Origin: CALXCT01 sp964422185
GTDB lineage: Bacteria; Bacillota; Clostridia; Oscillospirales; Oscillospiraceae
Assembly: GCA_964422185.1 (NCBI GenBank)
Contig: CAYRAG010000020.1
Span: 1 to 30,675 of the forward strand
DNA length: 30,675 nucleotides
Direction: 5' to 3'
Shown: positions 24,549 to 30,675 of the stretch, piece after piece
Numbering within the stretch: the stretch's first letter is position 1
Layout of the letters: each line of letters begins with the position of its first letter
The notes under the pieces: generated by a model
Told to the model about the DNA's origin: nothing
The model's database searches: none
What the model saw: the letters and a program-made list of their open reading frames with translations, nothing else
Program-made: the position numbers and the translations under genes

Positions 24549-27113
24549 CTACAGCCTCGCGTCCACCGGCTCGCTCTCCAGGGCCAGCACCCCGAACACG
24601 CATTCGTGCACCCGGTACAGCGGCTCCCCCTCCACAAAGCGGTGGAGGGCCTCCAGCCCCAGGGCGAATTCCTTCAGCGCGAGAGAGCGCTTTTTCGACA
24701 GAGAGCGCTCTTTCAGCCGGCTCAGGTGATCTCCCAGGAGATATTCCGGGCCGTAGATGATGCGCAGGTACTCTCTCCCTCTGCACTTTACGGCCGGCTG
24801 CAGCAGGGCGCCGCCTTTCCGCGGGATATACTCCAGCGGTTTGACCACCATGCCCTCCCCGCCGCTCTCCGTGAGGGTGCGCCACCAGGCCTCGGCGGAG
24901 CGTGTCTCCTCCTCGCTGGACAGATCTACCGTGAGGTAGTCGGTGGCCAGGAACAGGGGATCTGCGCCGACACAGTACCTCTTTATGGTCTCCATGTGCC
25001 AGATGTGGGACTCCCCGTCGAAGACCCTGCCCTCCGCCGCCAGAAGATGAAACGGCGCGATCCGGAGGTCTGACACATCCCGGACATTCCAGCAGTATCT
25101 GCGGTAGGCCTCCACATACGCCCCCATGGCCTCCTGTTTCTCCTCAAACCGCGCCAGCAGCTCCCCCGGATCCAGATCCCGTGCGGAGGGCTCCGGGCGC
25201 TCCGATCCCCCGGAGCCGGAGCGCACCGCTTTCCGGATCAGATCCACCGCCTCCGCCAGGCTCTCTCTCCCCGCTCTTCCCACGGGGCCGTACCGGGTCT
25301 GAAGCAGCACCCGCGCCTTTTCCGACCACGGCATGAGCTCCGCGTCCAGGGCCACCCAGTCCGTCTCAAAGTCCTCCCAGAACCCGCTCCCGGTGAGCGC
25401 GGCGTCCAGGCGCCGGAGGATCTCATCCTCCATGCGCCGATCCTCAAAGAATCTTCTCCCGGTGCGCGTATAGAGGATCCCTCTGCTCCCGTCCGACACC
25501 CGGAACCGCCTGGCCGCGGCCTCCGGCGTCCGGCACAGGACAATCACCGCACGGGAACCCATGTGCTTTTTCTCGCAGACCACCTGCGCCACATTGTTTT
25601 TCCCGTAGTACCCGAACGCCTCTGCGGGGTATTCCAGGTAGTCCGCAAGGGCGCTGGTCTCGCAGGGCGACATGGTGGGCGGCAGATAGATGAGCCATCT
25701 CGGATCCGCCGCGTACCGGCTCATGGTCTCCAGGGCGGAGGCGCTCTGATCTTCCCGGATCGTGATCCCCTGCGTCAGCCTCGTCTGGATAACCCGCTTT
25801 CCCGTCACATCCTCCGCACGCAGGCCGGGCTCACTCCCGCCCCGCTCTTCCTCCGCGGATCTCAGGCGCCGCACGGGATCCGCGTACTGTCTGCGGGCGT
25901 CTACGGAGACGAAAGTGTGCTCCGGATAGCGCAGCGCGGTCAGCTTCCCCCCGTACACGCACCCGGTATCGATACAGCAGGTGCGGTTCTTCTCTATCAC
26001 CCCGTCCGACGGCGTATGGCCGTACACAATCAGCGCGTCGCCCCGGTAGTCGTTCGTCCAGTCCAGCCGCACCGGCAGCCCGAACTCGTCCGTCTCGCCG
26101 TTCGTCTCCCCGTAGAGGCAGAAATCCCGGATTCTGGCGGACGCCCTGCCGATGTACTCCTGGCGGATCCCCGCATGGGCGACGACCAGCTTCCCGCCGT
26201 CCAGCCGGTAGTAGCTGACAAGAGACGAGAGGAACTGTTGCACTTCAGCCCGGAACGCGCCGTCCTCCCGGTCGAGCTCCGCCACCGTCTGCTCCAGGCC
26301 GTGCGAAATCTGGACATTCCTGCGGTTCAGGTAGCGCTCCAGCTTGCTGTCGTGATTCCCGGGCACGCAGAGGGCGTTCCCGGCGGCGACCATGTTCATG
26401 ACCAGCCGGAGCGTATCCGCATTCCGCGGCCCGCGATCCGTCAGATCCCCCAGGAAGATCGCCCTGCGTCCCTCCGGGTGGACATAGCCGTTCTCCCGGT
26501 TTTCGTAGCCGAGTCTGCGCAGCAGCTCCTCCAGCTCATCGCAGCACCCGTGGACATCTCCGATGATGTCGAACGGCCCGTGCTCCCCGGTCTTGTCGTT
26601 CCAGAGTTTCGTGTAGACAATCTCCACCTCATCGATATCCTGCCCGGAGAGCACATAGATGAAGCGGAACCCCTCCTTTTTCAGGCTCTTCAGGCTCCTC
26701 TGCAGATTCGCGCACTGGCGTTTGATGATCCCCTCCGGAATCTGCCGGTCCGGCCGCCGCGCATTTCTGGCCAGCAGCGTCTTCTCCGGGAGGTTCAGCA
26801 CAATGGCCGCGGCGTGGATGTCCCACTCCCTGGCCAGCTTCAGGATCTCCCTGCGGTCCGCGCTTTGCAGATTCGTCGCGTCAATGACCGTCCGCTTTCC
26901 CAGCCGCAGGCGCTTCTCCGCCGTCTGATAGAGAAGATCAAACGCGTCTTTCGTGACGGACTGATCCTGCTCGTCGTCGCAGACCATCCTGCGGAAAAAG
27001 TCAGACGACAGGACGAAGGAATCCCCGAAGTAGCGGTTCGCAAAAGTCGTCTTGCCGCTGGAGGAGGGGCCCACCATGGCAATCAGGGAGAGCTCCGGCA
27101 ACTCAATTCTCAT
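24549..27113 (-). CDS. pnkp: Polynucleotide kinase-phosphatase-ligase Pnkp (bacterial RNA repair)
   Basis: This 854-residue protein has the three known Pnkp modules. The 5'-kinase has P-loop GPSSSGKT (15-22). The 2',3'-phosphatase is a metallophosphoesterase with GDVHG (185-189), GDLTDRGP (222-229), GNHD (252-255), AHAG (312-315) and GHTP (365-368). The C-terminal adenylyltransferase has KHMGSR (516-521; Lys516 as the AMP site) and EGMVVKP (753-759). With Hen1 it heals and seals RNA, such as tRNA cut by ribotoxins, and Hen1 2'-O-methylation protects the repaired end. Length matches Clostridium thermocellum Pnkp (about 870). The ATG at 27113 overlaps the hen1 stop codon as ATGA, so they are coupled. 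Confidence 0.95.
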   Translation of the reverse strand: MRIELPELSLIAMVGPSSSGKTTFANRYFGDSFVLSSDFFRRMVCDDEQDQSVTKDAFDLLYQTAEKRLRLGKRTVIDATNLQSADRREILKLAREWDIHAAAIVLNLPEKTLLARNARRPDRQIPEGIIKRQCANLQRSLKSLKKEGFRFIYVLSGQDIDEVEIVYTKLWNDKTGEHGPFDIIGDVHGCCDELEELLRRLGYENRENGYVHPEGRRAIFLGDLTDRGPRNADTLRLVMNMVAAGNALCVPGNHDSKLERYLNRRNVQISHGLEQTVAELDREDGAFRAEVQQFLSSLVSYYRLDGGKLVVAHAGIRQEYIGRASARIRDFCLYGETNGETDEFGLPVRLDWTNDYRGDALIVYGHTPSDGVIEKNRTCCIDTGCVYGGKLTALRYPEHTFVSVDARRQYADPVRRLRSAEEERGGSEPGLRAEDVTGKRVIQTRLTQGITIREDQSASALETMSRYAADPRWLIYLPPTMSPCETSALADYLEYPAEAFGYYGKNNVAQVVCEKKHMGSRAVIVLCRTPEAAARRFRVSDGSRGILYTRTGRRFFEDRRMEDEILRRLDAALTGSGFWEDFETDWVALDAELMPWSEKARVLLQTRYGPVGRAGRESLAEAVDLIRKAVRSGSGGSERPEPSARDLDPGELLARFEEKQEAMGAYVEAYRRYCWNVRDVSDLRIAPFHLLAAEGRVFDGESHIWHMETIKRYCVGADPLFLATDYLTVDLSSEEETRSAEAWWRTLTESGGEGMVVKPLEYIPRKGGALLQPAVKCRGREYLRIIYGPEYLLGDHLSRLKERSLSKKRSLALKEFALGLEALHRFVEGEPLYRVHECVFGVLALESEPVDARL

Positions 27114-28365
27114 CTGACAAACACCCCCATCCGGGTGGGGCAGTCTTCCTCCCCCTCTTTGTTCCCGACGCCCCGGTACTGTACGGAATATCCGTATCGC
27201 TCCCCGACGCGCCGGCACCAGTCCCGGAACTCCTCCCCGTTCCACTCAAACCGGTGATCCCTGTGGCGCAGCTCGTCCTCCGCCATCCCGTACCGCTCAT
27301 TGTACGAGCGATCCGGGGTGGTCACAATGACCGTCTTCGGGGCGGCCTGTCCGAACAGAACCTGCTCAAGGATCGGAAGCTTCTCCGGGGCGATGTGCTC
27401 GATCACCTCCACCAGACAGGCGGCGTCATAGCCGGAGAATCTCCCGTCCTGATACATGAGGGATCCCTGGAACAGCGTCAGCCTCTCTTTCTGGCGATCG
27501 GACAGCGCGGTGTGGTCTATCCTCTCTTTCGCCCTCTTCAGCGCGGCGGGAGACACATCCGNNNNNNNNNNNNNNNNNNNNNNNNNNNNNNNNNNNNNNN
27601 NNNNNNNNNNNNNNNNNNNNNNNNNNNNNNNNNNNNNNNNNNNNNNNNNNNNNNNNNNNNNAGTTTCGCCAGACTCTTCGTCCTGGAGAAATAGCGCCTC
27701 ACGATGAGCCCCCGCTCCGGATGATCCGCGAGCCACCCCTCCCCGTGCCGGAGCACATTGTCCACTTCCGCTTCATCCACATAGTGGTGCATCTGGAGAT
27801 CAAAGGCCGGGATCAGGACATAGATCTGATTGAGAACCTGGGAAAGCCGCTTGCGCGCACGCAGTCTCAGGCGGACATAGGGGCTCTCTCCCCATTCGGG
27901 GAAGTTTTCATCCACGCTGAAAGTCTCGTAAGAGACCTCATACCCCAGGGGGCGAAACAGCCGGTCGACGAGATCTTTGTCTCCCCGAACCGGCAGACTT
28001 GCGATTGTGACCTCCAGATCCAGCGCCGCATCCGCCAGATCCTGGCGTTTATCGCACCTCCCGGTCATCGCGGTGCCAAAGCAGCGGGTCAGGGCGTTGC
28101 AGAGAAACGAGGACGCGGCATAGGGCCGGTCGTTGACATAGTCAAAGAGTCCGGACTCCCCGGTACCCGGCTTTCCCCTGGACAGCAGAAGCGGATCCAG
28201 ATCCAGGATCAGGGCGCAGGTCGTCTCCTCCTCCGAGATCTCCGGGTAGAAAATATGCGCTTTCCCCGTCGAGAGGTCAAAACTTTGGGGTCTGTAGGGG
28301 TTCTTATACAGCAGGTACCCCAGATCCTGCGTATGCGCCCCCCGGTAGGTGATGGTGAGAATCAT
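27110..28365 (-). CDS. hen1: Hen1 RNA 3'-terminal 2'-O-methyltransferase (interrupted by a gap)
   Basis: The N-terminal half (MILTITY onward, about 230 residues) matches the Hen1 N-terminal domain that activates the Pnkp ligase. The C-terminal half is the methyltransferase, with the Mn2+ site in EVIEH and a later His in RHRDHRFEW. The 100-N gap (27562-27661) removes the junction, including the SAM-binding DLGCGEG-type motif expected just before DVSPAAL. The halves are not in frame across exactly 100 N, so the gap length is arbitrary. From the family length (about 465 residues) roughly 80 residues are hidden. ATG at 28365; GAGGCGG lies about 11 bases upstream. Confidence 0.92.
27562..27661. 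other. Assembly gap of 100 N within hen1
   Basis: Unlike the other two gaps, its flanks are not duplicates, so real sequence is missing. Confidence 0.97.
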
Positions 28366-28601
28366 AGGAAAAACCGCCTCTCTTCCTGGAGGTATCCACC
28401 GCCGCCGCACCGGCCGTCCTCTTATCCGGGGAATCGGCCGGGGCATTCGCGACCCTCCGGGCCCCCGGAGGCGCCGAATCCGGAGAACTCCGCCCCCGTA
28501 GCGCAGCAGCAGGGTGTTGTACTGCGGTATGTTCCGCCCGCGGCGGAAAGAAAAATATCCGGCGGCGCCCCGCAATCCCGCCGGCGCGGATCGCAGCGGA
28601 T

Positions 28602-28648
28602 AAAAAACTGAGGAACCGCCGCCCCTCCCCGGAGATGCCGTCCCTCAG
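28602..28648 (-). terminator. Terminator-like hairpin in the hen1 leader
   Basis: On the minus strand CTGAGG (28643-28648) pairs with CCTCAG (28608-28613), with further partial GC pairing inside. It is followed at once by six T (28602-28607). It could end a short upstream transcript or act as an attenuator before hen1. Confidence 0.5.
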
Positions 28649-28884
28649 GTATGCCCTGCCCCGATCCGGGGCATTGTCCCACATGGCGCAGGAGCGCCCC
28701 ATGTCCTGCCACCGCCTGTGCAGACCGCGGCGGGCGCAGGCTTCCCTCTCTCCGCGTCCGATCTCTTCCCGGCGGCAAAGCGCAGAAATGATGTTCTTCC
28801 CCATTGGAAATACGCGTCGGCTTGAGTAAGTAAGACCAGTTGAGATAGAATCTCCTACCCGTACTGACCGACGGCAAATTGTCG

Positions 28885-28911
28885 AATTGGTCAGACAGTG
28901 TCTGACCAATT
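28885..28911. promoter_or_regulatory. 27-base palindromic operator candidate
   Basis: AATTGGTCAGAC (28885-28896) and GTCTGACCAATT (28900-28911) are perfect 12-base arms around AGT. A further half site CTGACC lies at 28864-28869. The size and symmetry fit a TetR-like dimer site. It sits about 20 bases downstream of the putative -10 box. No regulator gene is visible nearby. Confidence 0.6.
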
Positions 28912-28928
28912 TGATCGGACGCATATGT

Positions 28929-28957
28929 TGTATATCATTTGCTTCAGACTTGTAACA
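28929..28957 (-). promoter_or_regulatory. Candidate promoter for the Hen1-Pnkp operon
   Basis: On the minus strand TGTTAC (28952-28957), a 17-base spacer and TATACA (28929-28934) lie in an AT-rich stretch directly before the palindrome. The -35 box is poor. Confidence 0.45.
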
Positions 28958-28962
28958 GAAAA

Positions 28963-29431
28963 TCCCCTGCCGAAATTTCTGAGTCTTCAAGTGCGATGGT
29001 GAGTAAACCGCAGTGAGTAGCCGTCCCACCGCCCCAAGCGATATCTTTCCCCTGGTGACTGTGTCGAACATCCCCCGGGAAAGCGCATGGATGTGCCCCG
29101 AAGCTGGCAGGGAGGGTTTGGGAGGACGAACCGGTCTGGCCTGCCAATCAGGAGGTTTTGCCGCACACCAGGTGCCGACGCGAATCCATGGCTATCATTG
29201 AGGTGTTGACCGCCCGACCTGTGTAGCGGGGCGGCAGGCCGGGCCCGCCGGCACGACAGGGCAGGCCATGAGCCAGGGCCTGTCAGGGGGATCCCATAGG
29301 GGCCAGAGCGGAGATTCCTATCGGACTGCTACCCGCCCCCTGCGGGGTCAGGGTGGAGATGCAGGAAATACTACCCGTCCCCTGACTGCCCGTAGAGCGC
29401 AGGCACACGCACGAGCCCCTGCGAATGGTAC
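28963..29431. other. Unassigned region, possible mobile-element remnant
   Basis: No intact gene is seen. It contains several GC-rich inverted repeats, for example GCCCGACCTG (29211-29220) against CAGGCCGGGC, and GACAGG against CCTGTC near 29255-29285. A diverged direct repeat, CTACCCGCCCCCTG / CTACCCGTCCCCTG, lies near 29328-29384. I cannot assign it to a known element or RNA family. Confidence 0.4.
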
Positions 29432-29652
29432 GCATTTCTGCGACTCTGACGCATCGCGGACGGGTTTCTCCTCGTCGCAGGCCTGCAGGAGCGCATCCGC
29501 CTCATCGAAAGAGCTCTCTCCCTCGATATTCCGGACTGTGGTGTGCACCAGTTATCCGATGTCCTCAGCCCGTCTACTTCCTGCAGACCGATGGCTGTGC
29601 GCCACACATAGCTCCTAAGCCGCTTCGGGGGTTCTGATTCATTGATTATTCC
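29432..29652 (-). pseudogene. Broken VbhA-like antitoxin / Fic-associated fragment
   Basis: In one minus-strand frame residues read SEPPKRLRSYVWRTAIGLQ then EVDGLRTSD. After about 29550 the likeness continues in another frame as LVHTTVRNIEGESSFDEA. Joined, these follow the VbhA-like antitoxin pattern (AIGLQ.VDGL.TSD.L...A..NIEG.IS.DEA). A frameshift at about 29550 and loss of sense after about 29432 mark it as dead. No Fic toxin motif HPFxxGNGR is seen. Identification rests on motif memory only. Confidence 0.45.
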
Positions 29653-29853
29653 CCGAATGGATCTCCGTTCACCCAGCATCACTCCGTAGCTGTGACCTCC
29701 GCTTCCACCGGTATCTATCGCTGCGATGTCTTCTCCACACAACCCGGCATCCTGGATCTTACCCTTTTGCATCGGGCGTGCGTAAGCGTGTGAGTCAGGG
29801 GGCCTGGGTCGTTTTAGAACTTCGGGGCTCCGCTTCTTGGCTCCGACATCATA

Positions 29854-30675
29854 CTATAAATCTGTCCTGTCTTTCAAACATGTGCCATTTTTATCTTTCC
29901 ACACGGTAAGTCCGTTGGCATTGTAACCTAAGAGAAACTGAGCAGCCGCAGACGGACTGGTGAAGCGAATGGCTTCCGTCGTTTTATAATCAGCCACCTT
30001 TGAGCTGGAAATCAGCTCAACCCGCCTGTCCGCAGCGCTTTTTCCCAGTGCCTTTTCATTCGTCTTTTCATTCAGGGTCGCGCCCTTGCAGACCACAAAA
30101 CCGTCCGCTGTGATGTCCGCCTCTGCGGATGCATTACCAATTGACAAATAAAAATGCCGGCTGTTTCCCTCTGCGTGATTGTCTGACGGTATATCATAGT
30201 GCTCAAGAGCCTCACAGCCGAGCGTTCCAAGGACGATCTTCATGTTGTCAAGGAACTCTTCCATGGCTGCCCTGTCGTATTCGGATATGACTGTGTTGGA
30301 AAATGTCTGGATTGTGAGTACCGAATATCTGTTGACATCTTTGGCAATCTCCACCGCCCTTTTTTCTAGATACCTCACAAGAGTCTTATTCAGCATTGGG
30401 CCCGTGAAACAGATTACCGTAGTCCAGTAATACTTTTCCTTGCCGGCACTATAGTCCTGCATATGTTGCAGCAGACGCGTCCTTACATTATCTGATTCCC
30501 CGATATAAACAGATTTTGCTCCTGTGCTCTGGTCGGTACAAATCAGGAAGTAAACCCCGGGCTGTAGGAGCTCCGCTCTGTTGCAGCTAGAAACCCCAAT
30601 CCGCGGCATTCTGAGTGCCGTCGCATTCCAGTTTGAAAGCGTTGCAACAATCAGGCCATCCGCTTTCCCATTCAC
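29854..30675 (-). CDS. GIY-YIG nuclease domain protein with DUF4357 (5' end cut by the window)
   Basis: At least 273 residues are visible, open to the window edge. The GIY-YIG domain reads GVYFLI then VYIGESDNVRTRLLQH, with the catalytic Arg and a later Glu (YLEKRAVEIA). The C-terminal domain (DGFVVCKGATLNE, FTSPSAAAQFLLGYNANG) is DUF4357. Such proteins are predicted DNA-acting nucleases, often found in defence or mobile regions. The family usually has a few residues before the NGKADGLIVATLSNW stretch, so the first codons probably lie right of the window. Base composition is clearly less GC-rich than the genes to the left, which fits horizontal transfer. Confidence 0.85.
   Translation of the reverse strand: MNGKADGLIVATLSNWNATALRMPRIGVSSCNRAELLQPGVYFLICTDQSTGAKSVYIGESDNVRTRLLQHMQDYSAGKEKYYWTTVICFTGPMLNKTLVRYLEKRAVEIAKDVNRYSVLTIQTFSNTVISEYDRAAMEEFLDNMKIVLGTLGCEALEHYDIPSDNHAEGNSRHFYLSIGNASAEADITADGFVVCKGATLNEKTNEKALGKSAADRRVELISSSKVADYKTTEAIRFTSPSAAAQFLLGYNANGLTVWKDKNGTCLKDRTDL

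Larger units (their letters stand above)
28366..28928 (-). other. Long leader / non-coding region upstream of hen1
   Basis: No convincing gene is seen. Minus-strand ORFs exist here but have arginine/glycine-rich composition typical of GC-rich shadow frames. The region holds the hairpin with T-run (28602-28648) and the palindrome (28885-28911). If the promoter at 28929-28957 is used, the hen1 leader is about 550 bases long. Confidence 0.5.

Noticed and set aside
25563..27257. 564-residue plus-strand ORF opposite pnkp
   Set aside because: No motifs and no ribosome site; the minus strand encodes all three Pnkp modules.
28885..28911. Palindrome as a rho-independent terminator
   Set aside because: The three-base loop and AT ends lack a T run on either strand; position next to a promoter favours an operator.
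28304..29071. Minus-strand ORF of 255 codons upstream of hen1
   Set aside because: It crosses the palindrome and the terminator-like hairpin, overlaps the true hen1 start in another frame, and has biased low-information composition in its second half.

Overview
The window looks like chromosome from a high-GC member of the Clostridia, most like gut Oscillospiraceae/Flavonifractor-type bacteria. This rests on strong AGGAGG ribosome sites, sigma-A promoters with exact 17-base spacers, GTG and TTG starts, frequent ATGA stop/start overlaps, and families common in that group (VanZ, DUF4358, TRAP, QueG-like, Pnkp/Hen1). Three 100-N gaps are present. Two of them are flanked on both sides by the same 55 bases and look like unmerged contig ends; collapsing each restores an intact gene.

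Left part (1-12.6 kb). The left edge carries an rRNA-type promoter and leader reading out of the window. Two related hairpin-ended units, possible small RNAs, lie between it and tadA. tadA and a membrane-anchored GH26-like glycosidase diverge from back-to-back promoters. A leftward thiolase / CoA-transferase alpha / CoA-transferase beta operon, with an SDR dehydrogenase further downstream, forms an acetoacetyl-CoA or 3-hydroxyacyl module. A leftward GntR / ABC ATPase / permease / VanZ operon follows, with a palindromic operator over its promoter. An alanine-racemase-like gene lacking both expected catalytic residues is read rightward.

Middle (12.7-22.8 kb). A rightward TRAP transporter (dctP, dctM, dctQ) has a strong terminator hairpin between the binding-protein gene and the membrane subunits. 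It converges with a leftward SGNH hydrolase / DUF4358 lipoprotein pair. Upstream of that pair, all leftward, lie trmO, a QueG-like Fe-S protein, an MFS transporter, a YciI-like protein, an SDR and a six-helix membrane protein.

Right part (22.8-30.7 kb). The most notable locus is a leftward Hen1-Pnkp RNA-repair operon (ATGA coupled; Hen1 is interrupted by a gap). It is followed by a gene for a 500-residue coiled-coil protein with a HicA-like C-terminus and its own promoter. Far upstream are a promoter-like site, a 27-base palindrome that could be an operator, and a terminator-like hairpin in the leader. Beyond this, composition changes: a region with a broken VbhA-like antitoxin remnant and no intact gene, then the 3' part of a lower-GC GIY-YIG/DUF4357 gene cut by the window edge. 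This right end looks like a defence or mobile island.
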